This document shows, in pieces, positions 30,504 to 41,234 of a stretch of DNA of 64,000 nucleotides. Origin of the DNA: Caloramator sp. mosi_1. Its GTDB lineage: Bacteria; Bacillota; Clostridia; Clostridiales; Caloramatoraceae. The DNA is taken from the NCBI RefSeq assembly GCF_028622835.1, contig NZ_CP117677.1, positions 1,136,001 through 1,200,000 of the forward strand, read 5' to 3'. The notes beneath the pieces are model-generated. The model did not search any database. It was not told where the DNA came from and worked only from the letters and a program-made list of their open reading frames with translations. The stretch's first letter is position 1. The number at the start of each line of letters is the position of its first letter. Both the position numbers and the translations under genes were made by a program.

Positions 30504-31465
30504 ATGAAAGATAGAACATCAACTCGCTCGATAGTAGAAGCAGGTTTGTTTACAGCTATAAATGTTGTATTAATTTTAGCCAGTATATACATTCCTTTTA
30601 TATACTTTGTAGGCATATTTTTATGGCCAATACCTATAGCATTGACCTTTTAAGACATAATTTTAAGTATAGTCTATTATCTGTTATTGCAACAGGTGCA
30701 ATTGTTGCTTTTACGGTTGATCCAATTACTGCAGTTACATTTGCAATTATATATGGTGCACTTGGACTTGTAATGGGCTATTGTATAAAAAATAAAAAGT
30801 CAGTTGCAATTACATTTACTTTTATGGCTGTAGTTGTATTTATATCAACAGCAATACTTATTAAACTGTCTAATTTAATTTTAGGACAGGATTTATTGAA
30901 ATCTATGATACAGATGATAGAAGAAGCCTCAAAAATGACAAGAAAATTATATGTAGGATTAGGAGTACCAAAAGAGCAGATAGATGCGTTATTAAGTAGG
31001 CTGATACCAAGCTCAGAAGTTATTACAATGGTATTCCCAGTGACAGTGCTTTTATATTCATTGTTAAGTGCACTTATTAGTTACCTATTTGCGTACAAAA
31101 TATTTAATAGATTTGGTTATAAGGTAGAAAAGGTAAAAACACTTTCACAGTGGTATATTCCTGTTAAACTTGCAACGGCAATATTAGTGATTGTATTAAT
31201 TAGTTATATACTTGTAGTAACAAATTTCCCAAATGCACTATCATATTATTTTAACGCACAAATTTTATTTAGTTTTATATTTACTATAAATGGCATTGCG
31301 GCAATTGATTTTTATTTAATAAAGAGAGAGATGAAGGGATTTTTAAGGTTTTTGATAATCTTCTTTGTTATGACTTCGCCACTTGCTAATATTGTATTTA
31401 TAATAGGTATTATGGATTATATATTTAACTACAGGAAACTTGATTATAGGAGAATAAGAAAATAA
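30504..31465 (+). CDS. YybS family membrane protein (DUF2232, frame broken)
   Basis: About 320 residues, highly hydrophobic with at least seven membrane segments (such as VEAGLFTAINVVLILASIY). DUF2232 members sit upstream of gdpP in many Firmicutes; function unknown. One T is lost near 30650 (IALTFLRHNFKYSLL). Ends 25 bp before gdpP, so same operon. Confidence 0.87.
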
Positions 31466-31490
31466 AAATTCCTCGCAGGAGGAGATATTT

Positions 31491-33466
31491 ATGGATAATA
31501 AATTTTATAGATTTTTTCCAAATACAAAACTTTATATGTTATTTATAGCTATTCTTTTAGCCTTTTTAATGTTTTATAACTATCCTATAGGCATTATAGG
31601 TTTAGTTATTTATGCTTATCTTATATACTATAATTTAAAGATAAATAAAATAAGAAGCCAGGAGTTTTCAAAGTTTGTAGAGACTCTCTCGGCGGATATT
31701 GACATTGCTGGTAAGAACACACTATCCAAAATTCCTATTCCTCTTGTTATAGTAGATAGTAGTGGTAAAATTCTTTGGGCAAATTCTCTTTTTATATGAA
31801 TACAAAAATTAATTTATATGGCAAGGATATAAGGGAATTCATAAAGAATTTTGATTCAAATTTAATATTAAAAAATAAAGAATATTTCTTTGAAAAGGTA
31901 GCAATTAAAGATAAGATATTTAATGTTTTGGTCAGTCCGGTTGAGGCAGAAAAGGAAAAGGATAGATATATATTTTTGCTTTATTTTATTGACTATACTA
32001 ATTATTATACTTTATACGATATGTATAATGAAAAAAATCTATTGTAGCACTTTTAGAGGTTGATAATTTTGATGAAGTCATAAAAAGTACAGAGGATATA
32101 AACAGACCTACACTTCTTGCAGAGATAGATAATAGAATTAATGCATTTGCCTATTCCATAGATGCATTGATAAGAAAGTATGACAACTATAAATATATAT
32201 TAGTGTTTGAAAGCCACTATTTTGATGTGTTAGTAGAAAATAAGTTTGATATATTAGATAAAATAAGAGAGATTGATGTAGGAAATAAAATACCTGTAAC
32301 GTTAAGTATTGGTTTAGGTAGAAATGGAGAAACAATTGCAAAAACACATCAATTTGCAGTTGCAGCAAAGGATTTGGCATTAGGTAGAGGAGGAGACCAG
32401 GCTGTTGTTAAAGATGGCGATAGGTTATCCTTCTATGGTGGAAAGACAAAGGAAGTTGAAAAAGAACAAGGGTTAGGGCAAGAGTAATTGCCCACGCTAT
32501 TTCAGATTTAATAGAACAGACAGAAGAAGTTGTAATTATGGGGCATGAAGTTCCTGATATAGATTGTTTAGGGGCTTCCCTTGGGATGTATAGAGGCGTA
32601 AAATTATGTGGTAAAGAAGCCTATATAGTTTTGAATACTGTTAATAGTTCAATTGAAAAAATGATGGAGAAGGTTATAAAGTCTGGACAATATAATGGAG
32701 TTTTTATTAAAAGCGAATTAGCATTACAAAAGGTGATGGCAGGTGCACTTTTAATCATTGTGGATGTTCATAGAAGAAATTTGTTGGAGTGCCCAGAACT
32801 TGTAGATTATGCCAAAAATATAGTAATAATTGATCACCATAGAAAAAGTGCAGATTTTATTGAAAAAGCAACTATGAACTATATTGAGCCCTATGCAAGT
32901 TCAACCTGTGAACTTGTTACAGAAATACTTCAATATCTAAAAGAAAAACCTCAAATTGAACCTTTAGAGCTTCAAGCACTAATGGCAGGTATATATATGG
33001 ATACAAAACTTTTCATTTAAAACAGGAGTTAGAACCTTTGAAGCAGCAGGTTTTTTAAAGAAAAATGGAGTAGATATAATAGAGGTAAAAAAGTTGTTTA
33101 TGGATGATTTAGAAACATATAAAGAAAGGACAAAATTAGTTGCAAATGCAGAAATAAATGATAAAATAGCAATTGCAGTATATGATGGTATAGTTAAAAA
33201 TCATTTGGTAATACCGCAGGCTGCAGATGAACTTTTAACTTTAGAGGGTGTCGAAGCATCCTTTGTACTTGCAAAATTAGATAATGAGGTTGTAATAAGT
33301 GGAAGATCTTTAGGTGGTATTAATGTACAGCTGATATTGGAAAATTTAGGGGCGGAGGTCATATGACCATAGCAGGTGCTCAACTTAGCAATGTTGATAT
33401 ACAGGACGCAAAATTGTTGTTATTAGAATCAATAAAAAATACTTTAAGGAGAGTGACGAAAGATGA
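31491..33466 (+). CDS. gdpP: Cyclic-di-AMP phosphodiesterase GdpP (frame broken)
   Basis: Two N-terminal membrane helices, a PAS domain ([18 protein letters not shown]), a degenerate GGDEF domain ([15 protein letters not shown]), and a C-terminal DHH/DHHA1 phosphodiesterase with [28 protein letters not shown] and the [10 protein letters not shown] motif after repair. It hydrolyses c-di-AMP to pApA. About 660 residues. Breaks near 31796, 32040, 32475, 33018, 33355 and 33445. The last repair makes its stop overlap the rplI start (ATGA). Confidence 0.94.
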
Positions 33467-33909
33467 AGGTAATATTAAAGGCTGATATTAAGGGTGTAGG
33501 TAAAAAGGATGAGGTAATAAATGTATCAGATGGATATGCAAGAAATTTTCTATTTCCAAAGAAGCTTGCAGTTGAAGCAACAGAGGGCAACTTAAGGGTT
33601 TTAGAGGAACAAAAGGCAAAGGAAGCTGAAAAGAAAAGAGAAGAGATAAAGGCTGCACAGGAGCTTGTAAAGAAGTTAGCTACATTGACTGTTGAAGTTG
33701 CTGTAAAGGTTGGAGATAATGGTAAGATTTTTGGTTCAGTAACATCAAAGGATATAGCAGATGCATTAAAGAAACAACACAATATAGATATTGATAAGAA
33801 GAAGATAGATTTACCTGAAGCAATAAAGATTGCTGGAGTATACACTGTTGATGTTAAGGTATATCCAGAGGTTACGGGAAAGCTTAAGGTATCTATTTTA
33901 CAAAAATAG
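33463..33909 (+). CDS. rplI: 50S ribosomal protein L9
   Basis: 148 residues: [39 protein letters not shown], a long basic helix, and the C-terminal [12 protein letters not shown] domain, all diagnostic of L9. Start overlaps the gdpP stop. Intact frame. Confidence 0.97.
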   Translation: MKVILKADIKGVGKKDEVINVSDGYARNFLFPKKLAVEATEGNLRVLEEQKAKEAEKKREEIKAAQELVKKLATLTVEVAVKVGDNGKIFGSVTSKDIADALKKQHNIDIDKKKIDLPEAIKIAGVYTVDVKVYPEVTGKLKVSILQK

Positions 33910-33923
33910 AGAGGAGTATTTGA

Positions 33924-35793
33924 TTGAATAAAAGAAATAACTTAGCAATTGATTTAAAAAATAATTTTACAAATATGATGAATGACATTGATGTACAGGT
34001 TGAAGCACTTAAGGAACTATTAAATAAGCTATATGGTGAAAAATATGTAAATGATGTGTTAAAGAAATTAAATCTAAAAAGCAGTATAAAAGTGATAAAG
34101 TAGAAGACAAAATATTTGTTTTACAAAGGTTAATTTTAAAGAAGGAGGATTATATAGATAATCCTATAGAATGTCTTCAGGAGATAAAAAGGAACTCTCA
34201 AAAAAATAGCTTTAAGACACGTTGAGGATGAAATAGACGGAGAGGTTGAAAAATATCTTCTTGAAAAACAAGACAAGCTTATAGAGGAAGTAAAGCTAAG
34301 CATAATTAAAAAGAAAAATGGTTCAGAAAACAGCAAGACATTAAAGAAACTTGTGGAATTACAAAAGCTTGATACAATAAAACTTTCAAAATCAATAATG
34401 GAGTTCTTAAGGCCTGAAAATAAGGATGAAATAGTAGGGCAGGAAAGAGCTTTAACAGCACTTGTATCAAAGCTCTGTTCACCATACCCACAGCACATAA
34501 TACTTTATGGTCCTCCAGGTGTTGGAAAAACAACAGCAGCAAGACTGGCACTTAAGATTGCAAAGGAGTTTAAGACGTCTGTATTTAATGAGGATGCACC
34601 CTTTGTAGAAGTTGATGGAACAACATTAAGGTGGGACCCAAGAGAGATAACAAGTCCTCTTTTAGGTTCTGTGCACGATCCTATATATCAAGGAGCAAAA
34701 AGGATTTTATAGAAACAGGAGTCCCAGAACCAAAACTTGGACTTGTAACAAAGGCCCACGGTGGTGTTCTTTTTATTGATGAAATTGGAGAAATGGATGA
34801 AATGCTCCAAAACAAACTATTAAAGGTATTAGAAGATAAAAGGGTTGAGTTTTCATCATCATATTATGATCCTGATGATGAAAGTGTGCCTCTTTATATA
34901 AAGAAACTATTTAATGAAGGAGCACCAGCTGACTTTATATTAATTGGTGCAACTACAAGGGATCCAAGTGAAATAAACCCTGCATTAAGGTCAAGATGTG
35001 CCGAGGTGTATTTTGAACCTTTGACTAAAAAGCACATTAAGCAGATTGTTTTAAATGCAGCAAATAAGTTAAAAATTAATATAGAAGATAGGGCAACTGA
35101 TGCAATAAGCGAATATACGCTTGAAGGAAGAAAGGCTGTTAATATACTTGCTGATGTATATGGATATGTTGTTCAAAAGAGGGAACAGAAAATATTACAA
35201 TAACCCTTCAAGATGTATATGAGGTTGCTGCACTGTCAAGATTAACTCCTCAGTTTAAAAATTATTCAAAGGAGACTAAGGAAATAGGAAAGACTTATGG
35301 ACTTGGTGTATATGGATTTTTAGGTTCTGTTCTTGAAATAGAGGCAGTAGCCTTTAAAAAGGATTCGCCTTCAGGTACAGTAAGGTTTAATGATACTGCT
35401 GGAACTATGGCTAAGGATTCTGTCTTTAATGCAGCAACTGTGATAAGACAGATTACTGGAGAAGATATTTCAAATTATGATGTTCACGTTAATGTTGTGG
35501 GCGGAGGAAATATAGATGGTCCTTCTGCTGGACTTGCTATAACACTATCTATTTTAAGTGCAATTGAAGAAAAACCTCTAAGACAGGATATTGCAATAAC
35601 AGGTGAAATATCTCTAACTGGAAGTATTAAGCCTGTTGGAGGAATACCTGAGAAGATATATGGGGCTCTTCAGGGAGGAATTAAGAATATTATTATTCCA
35701 AAGGAAAATTTAAAGGATGTTCCAATAAACATTGAAGAGGCTAATATTATACCTGTAGACCATATTAATGAAGTACTTGATATTGTATATTAG
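33924..35793 (+). CDS. lonC: ATP-dependent protease LonC (frame broken)
   Basis: About 625 residues. AAA+ domain with Walker A YGPPGVGKTTAARL and Walker B GGVLFIDEIGEMD; C-terminal Lon protease domain with the catalytic serine in DGPSAGLAI and catalytic lysine in TGSIKPVGGIPEKI. A LonB-like shape without the large N-terminal domain, annotated LonC in spore formers. TTG start 33924. Breaks near 34078, 34202, 34700 and 35195. Between rplI and dnaB as in most clostridia. Confidence 0.93.
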
Positions 35794-35804
35794 GAGGTGA
35801 GGAA

Positions 35805-37135
35805 ATGGAAACACAGTTAAGAGTTCCTCCACATAATATTGAGGCAGAACAGTCTGTACTTGGTGCTATGATAATAGAAAATGATATTATCTATGAAGTG
35901 TCTGAAATACTAACAGGTGATGAGTTTTATAAAGAGGGACATAGAGTTCTGTATAAAACTATAATGGAAATACACAATGATGGAAAACCTGTTGATACAA
36001 TAACATTGATTGATACTTTAAAGGGAAGAGATTTGCTTGAGGTAGTTGGAGGAATTTCTTATATAAGTGACCTTATCTCCTCAGTACCTGCAGTATCAAA
36101 TGCTAAGCACTATGCAAAGATAGTTGAGGAAAAGTATCTACTTAGAAGCTTAATATCTGCATCTCATAGAATTATGGATAAATGCTATAATGAACAGGAT
36201 GATGTAGAAGAGGTTTTAAGTGATGCAGAAAAAGTATATTTGATATATCTCAAAAAAGAAAAATGAGGATTTTGAATCAATAAAGCCTATATTAGAGAGA
36301 AGTTTTGAACAAATAGAACACGTATACAAATTTAAAGGGGATACAACAGGAATACCTTCTGGTTTTATTGATTTAGATAAAAAACATCTGGTTTTCAAAA
36401 GGGAGATTTTATACTGGTTGCGGCAAGACCATCAATGGGTAAAACTGCCTTTGTATTAAATATAGCTCTTCACGCTGCACTTAGAGATTCAAAAGCGTAG
36501 CTATATTTAGTCTTGAGATGTCAAAGGAACAGCTTGTATATAGAATGCTTTGTGCAGAGGCAAATGTTGATATGCTAAAGCTTAGAACAGGGGATTTAGA
36601 TGATGAGGATTGGCTAAGACTTGCAAGAGCAGCAAGCCCTATGGCAAAGGCTTCAATATTTATTGATGATACACCAGGTATTTCAATAATGGAGATGCGT
36701 TCTAAATGTAGGCGATTAAAGATGGAAAAGGGCCTTGATTTAATAATGGTAGACTACCTTCAGCTTATGAGTGGAGGTAAGAAATCTGAAAGTAGACAGC
36801 AGGAAGTTTCAGAAATATCAAGGTCATTAAAGGCTATTGCTAAGGAGATGAATGCACCTGTAATTGCATTATCCCAGCTTTCTCGTGCACCAGAGGCAAG
36901 ATCAGACCACAGGCCAATTCTATCAGACCTTAGAGAATCAGGTTCTATAGAGCAGGATGCTGACCTTGTTATGTTTTTATATAGAGATGAATACTATAAC
37001 AAGGAATCGGAAAAGAAGAATATAGCAGAAGTTATTATTGCAAAGCAAAGAAATGGTCCAACGGGAACTGTTGAACTTGCTTGGCTTGGACAATATACTA
37101 AGTTTGGAAATCTGGATAAGTACCATAATGTGTAA
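35805..37135 (+). CDS. dnaB: Replicative DNA helicase DnaB (frame broken)
   Basis: N-terminal domain starts [18 protein letters not shown]; RecA-like domain has Walker [16 protein letters not shown], the KEQLVYRML region, Walker [11 protein letters not shown] and the C-terminal [16 protein letters not shown] motif. About 445 residues. Frames break near 36225, 36390 and 36500. It ends with a strong terminator whose T tail is now interrupted by an insertion sequence. Ribosome site AGGAGGTGAGG. Confidence 0.97.
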
Positions 37136-37170
37136 AAAGCAAAAGGTGCAACACACCTTTTGCTTTTTTA
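37136..37170 (+). terminator. terminator after dnaB
   Basis: AAAAAGCAAAAGGTG, a 5-nt loop, CACCTTTTGCTTTTT, a perfect 15-bp stem. The IS66 left end starts two bases later; the T run forms part of its target site. Confidence 0.9.
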
Positions 37171-37218
37171 TGTAAGCGTCAAAATTTTAGCACCTACAAC
37201 TTTTATAAAAAGACATTA

Positions 37219-37226
37219 AAATATCC
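37219..37226. repeat. ISL3 target duplication, left copy
   Basis: AAATATCC immediately before the ISL3 left end, identical to 38705-38712. Confidence 0.9.
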
Positions 37227-38704
37227 GGTTCTATAATAAATGTTGGGGCGTAGACCCAGCATATTTTTTACAAAAAATATGTGCACCTGATTAGACACCT
37301 GGTAAAATTAAAATAACCAAACAAAAACCTTACCTGAAAGGAGGCATCCATCAAGTGCACACTAATAATTCTATCAAAAATTTATTAGGTTTTAAAGATG
37401 TTATTATAAAAAGATTATTCATAATGACACGTACATTGAGATATACTTAGAAACTAAGAAAAAAATTTGTACTTGCCCTAATTGTAATTCCAAAGTTACA
37501 AGAGTTCACGATTATAGAATTCAGCGTATTAAAGACATACCCTTATTCTTTAAACATACTTTTATCATTCTTAAAAAACGTAGATATCGTTGTAATGCCT
37601 GCGGCAAAAATTTTATGAACATATAGAATTTTTACCTCGTTATCATAGAATAACTAATAGATTAGCTATGTTTGTAATTTATGAATTATCTAATGAATAT
37701 AGTATGACATCAGTTGCTAGAAAAACTAATCTATCTATCGATACTATAAAACGTATTTTTGATAATGTATCTTACTCTTCTCCTACTAATTTACCTAAAA
37801 TAATATCTATAGATGAATTTAAAGGTAACTCTGGTGGTTCTAAATATCATTGTGCAATAGTCGATCCTGTTAATCATAAAATACTAGACATTATTAAAGA
37901 TAGAAAAGAGCATATTCTTATAGATTATTTTAGAAAAATTAAAAATCGCGATAGCGTTACACACTTTATTTGTGATATGTGGCAACCCTATATTGATTTA
38001 GCTAAAACTTATTTCAAAAATGCTGTAATTGTTATAGATAAATTTCACTATATTAGACAAGTCATATGGGCAGTAGAAGCGGTAAGAAAACGTATCCAAA
38101 GAGAACTATCAATTAAATTAAGAAAATACTTTAAAAGAAGTAAAAAGCTTATTTTAAAAAGATATGGCTTACTTGATACAGATTCAAAGTTAGCTTTACA
38201 AGTTATGTTTTCTTATAATAGTGAATTAGCAATTGCCCACACTTTAAAGGAAAAGTTATTGAGTATTATTGATGCTTCACCTTCTTCTAACGAAGCTCGT
38301 GTCCTCTTAAAAGATTGGATTAAACTTGCACAAAATAGTGGTATCAATGAATTGAAAAGATGTGCAAATACCTATATCAGATATTTTAATGAGATTTGTA
38401 ATTCTTTTGATATTCCTTATACAAATGCTTGTATAGAAGGATTTAATAATAAAATCAAAGTTATTAAAAGAATAGCCTTCGGCTATAGAAATTTTGATAG
38501 ATTCAGGAATAGAATTCTTCATTGTTGTAATAAATAATCTGTTAAATATTGTATTTTAGGAAATCCAACTATCGTTGGTCTTTTTGTCGTGCAATTTTTT
38601 AAGGGTAAACTCCCCTCATCCTATCTATCTTGCTAAAATCATTATCAAATAAGAAAGGACAGGCATTCTAATCTAATGCCCGCCCCAACTATTGACAAAG
38701 AGCC
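37227..38704 (+). mobile_element. ISL3-family insertion sequence inside IS66
   Basis: 1478 bp with 24-bp imperfect terminal repeats: left GGTTCTATAATAAATGTTGG, right (complement) GGCTCTTTGTCAATAGTTGG, both followed by GGCG. Flanked by exact 8-bp direct repeats AAATATCC. It lies between the IS66 left end and the stop of tnpC, and does not interrupt an IS66 gene. Confidence 0.93.
37355..38537 (+). CDS. ISL3 family transposase (frame broken)
   Basis: N-terminal zinc-ribbon region (CPNCNSKV and CNACGKKF-like cysteines), a helix-turn-helix (MTSVARKTNLSIDTIKRIF), and a DDE catalytic core: ISIDEFKG (first Asp), HFICDMWQPY (second Asp) and ACIEGFNNKIKVIKR (Glu). About 396 residues. Likely start GTG 37355 after GGAGG. 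Frames break near 37425 and 37618. The catalytic triad is intact, so the element may be active apart from the frame breaks. Confidence 0.92.
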
Positions 38705-38712
38705 AAATATCC
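38705..38712. repeat. ISL3 target duplication, right copy
   Basis: AAATATCC immediately after the ISL3 right end, identical to 37219-37226. Confidence 0.9.
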
Positions 38713-38744
38713 TAGTAAGGCAAATAAGCTTTACTAGGATTAAT

Positions 38745-40375
38745 TTATTTCTTATCTTTAATTTTCATATCTTCAGGTATTTTATGAGACCAAGGCATAA
38801 GATTACCTAAGCTATCGCTATCTTGCATATCTATTTTTGATAGGTTATCAAACAAATAGACTAAATACTTTTCTACAACTATATTGTTAGCCTTGGCAGT
38901 TTCAATAATACTATATATAATAGCACTAGATGTTGCACCTTTTGCTGTATTTGCAAACAAAAGTTTTTTCTACCTATTACAAAAGGTTTGATAGCTCTTT
39001 CTGCTGCATTATTATCAATTTCTAAAGAACCATCAAGCAATACATTCTTTAGTCCAGGTAAATGTTTTTTAGCGTAGTCTAGTGCTTTGCCTAATGGACT
39101 TCTTGGAAGAGCATTAGGTATTTCTCTTTCAACATAATCTATAAATTCATCTAATAGCGGAGCTAATTTTTCAGCTCGTATTTTATATCTAATTTCATAA
39201 TAGTTTTCATCACTTGAATAAGATTCTCGTAATTCTTTTCAAGTTTATAAATTTGCTCACAAAAATTAAACCCTATTATAGCTCTAGAGTCCTTTAGGGC
39301 TTCCTCATCCAGCTCTGCAATTATATTATAAAAGTGTCTTCTTATATGAGCTAAGCAGTACACTCTTGTAGCATTTGAAACAGAGTTATAGCCACTATAA
39401 CCATCTGTTTGAAGATACCCACTAAAATCTCCTAAGAAATTTTTAGGGCAAGAGCTTGAACAGGTATTTTGATAATCATACAAAATTACAGGCTTTGAAT
39501 TAGTATTACTCATATATAACCACATATATTTTTAGATTTAGACTCTGTACCATTATCATTAATTACAGTTAGAGTAGTTTCATCTGCATGAATATAATTT
39601 CTACTTAACAATTCTTTTTTCATGTGGTTATATATTGGTTCTAGAGCTTTGGCTGCCGCCATAGTCCAGTTTGATAGAGTTTGCCTTGAAAGTGTGGCTC
39701 CCATCATATCAAAATATGTTTCCTGCCTGTAAAGTGGTATAGCATGTTGATATTTTAAAGTAAGAGTATGTGCAACCAATTCATGTGAAGCCATGCTGTT
39801 GTAAAAAATAGTCTTTGGAGCTTCCGTTGAAATTATATTACTTTCGCCTGTTTCTTTTTCACAAGCTTTACAAGCGTAGCTGTATATAATATGTTCTTCA
39901 ACTATAAGTTTAGCTGGAACATACTTTATAATTTCCTTTCTAGATTTAACACCAATTTCAACAAGATCTTCACCACATTCTTTGCATTTAAGGTCTTCGC
40001 CTTCTAATTTATGTTCAATAACCACTCTTTCTAAATTTGCAAGATTATCTTTTTACCTGTACTGTTATTTCTCTTAGCTCTTCTATATGTAATTTCTTCT
40101 AAAGTAGGTTCTTCTGCTTTTGAATCACTATGTTTTTCAGCCTCGTTAAAAAGAGATAGTTGGTTAGCATCTACTTGTTCACTAGATGTTCCAAATATCT
40201 TTTTATTCTTATTTGATATAATAGACTTTAAAAATTCTATTTCATTTTTAAGATTTTTTATTTCTTCATCTTTTTGACTTAATTCCTTTGATTTCGCATT
40301 GATTTCTTCTTCCATCTTTTCTATTAATGCTTTTGTAGTATCATCTATTTCATTAGTTAAAATTTCGTGATTCAT
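38745..40375 (-). CDS. tnpC: IS66 transposase TnpC (frame broken)
   Basis: Large IS66 transposase, about 545 residues after repair. It has an N-terminal coiled coil, a zinc-binding part (CKECGEDL, then CKACEKET), and the DDE core: YIHADETTLTV, LQTDGYSGYNSV, and DNNAAERAIKPFVIGRKNFL. Frame breaks near 40055, 39530, 39235 and 38970. Last gene of the IS66 operon; its 3' end faces the nested ISL3. Confidence 0.92.
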
Positions 40376-40467
40376 CGTAAAGTACCTCTTTAGAATTTAT
40401 TTTACAAATTAATTATATCATAAAAGTCCTTGAAAATAAAGGTTTCTCAAGGACTTTTTATGTTCTA

Positions 40468-40817
40468 TTAAAAATAATTACTTGGTTTTATAGGTTTAAA
40501 TTTAGATACTGTTCTTACTTCGTAACCTTTTAAAAGCCAACGTAATTCTTCTATATTAACTTTTAATGCTTCTTGTGGATTTGATGGCCATTTAAAGCGA
40601 TTAGCTTCTAAACGATAATAATATAACCAAAAGCCTTCGTCAAAATGCAGAATCTTTAATTTATCCATTTGTTTGTTGCAAAAACAAATAAGGCTTTTTC
40701 AAATGGGTCTAGCTTCAATTGACTTTGGACTATCATTACTAGACCATCTATACTTTTTCTTAAATCCGTAAAGCCGCAGGCAAGATAAACTGTTTGTACT
40801 TTTTCTATATTTAGCAT
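40468..40817 (-). CDS. tnpB: IS66 accessory protein TnpB (Orf2, frame broken)
   Basis: About 116 residues. N-terminus MLNIEKVQTVYLACGFTDLR, KSIDGL, then LFVFCNKQMDKLKIL and GFWLYYYRLEANRFKWP are the IS66 Orf2 signatures. Required for IS66 transposition with TnpA and TnpC (family knowledge). One base is lost near 40690. Unrelated to the IS605 TnpB nuclease. Confidence 0.92.
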
Positions 40818-41145
40818 GATATAGATAATTCCTTTATTATTTTAGATATTAGATTGACTTCATCAGAAGGAATGATTACAGTTACATTACCTACGGTAAT
40901 TTTTACTTCTTTTGATAATTTAGCAGTTTCTTTTGCTCATCTTGTATAGCTAATGGAATAGCGTGAAATACAATGTCTTTTCTATCATTTGATTCTTCCT
41001 TTTGCAATCTTTTTCTATGGTAATAGAATTGTGTTTTACAAATGTCATTTTCTATACAAAAATCCTTTACTGTTATTGAACCATTATATGATTCAAATTT
41101 CTTTATATATTCTTCCCATTTAGCATGACTCATTCTTTTACCCAT
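40811..41145 (-). CDS. tnpA: IS66 accessory protein TnpA (Orf1, frame broken)
   Basis: Helix-turn-helix protein, N-terminus MGKRMSHAKWEEYIKKFESY, then DICKTQFYYHRKRLQKE, the IS66 InsA/Orf1 type. The open frame stops at 40903; adding one A near 40925 extends it (LSKEVKITVGNVTVIIPSDE) to 40811, overlapping the tnpB start. About 111 residues. GGGAGG precedes the ATG but lies within a hairpin arm. Confidence 0.85.
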
Positions 41146-41151
41146 AAATTA

Positions 41152-41193
41152 CCTCCCATTAATAATATTTGCTTTTATTCTATCAATGGGAGG
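41152..41193 (-). promoter_or_regulatory. hairpin masking the IS66 tnpA ribosome site
   Basis: On the minus strand CCTCCCATT (41193-41185) pairs with AATGGGAGG (41160-41152), which holds the tnpA ribosome site. Transcripts entering from outside the element would carry both arms and be translated poorly. Confidence 0.65.
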
Positions 41194-41234
41194 ATGAGAT
41201 ATCTAGGTACTTAATTTTTGACGCTTACTTTTTA

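Larger units (their letters stand above)
37172..41228 (-). mobile_element. IS66-family insertion sequence (with nested ISL3 element)
   Basis: Terminal inverted repeats: left GTAAGCGTCAAAATTTTAG, right (complement) GTAAGCGTCAAAAATTAAG, continuing with ACCTA at both ends. The element contains the IS66 set tnpA-tnpB-tnpC on the minus strand. Flanks are TTTTTTAT on the left and TTTTTATT on the right, an 8-bp target duplication if one T is missing on the right. It sits in the short gap between convergent dnaB and nadE. Confidence 0.9.

Noticed and set aside
37172-41228. A defence or accessory island between dnaB and nadE
   Set aside because: All coding content is accounted for by the IS66 genes and the ISL3 transposase; both have clear ends and target repeats.
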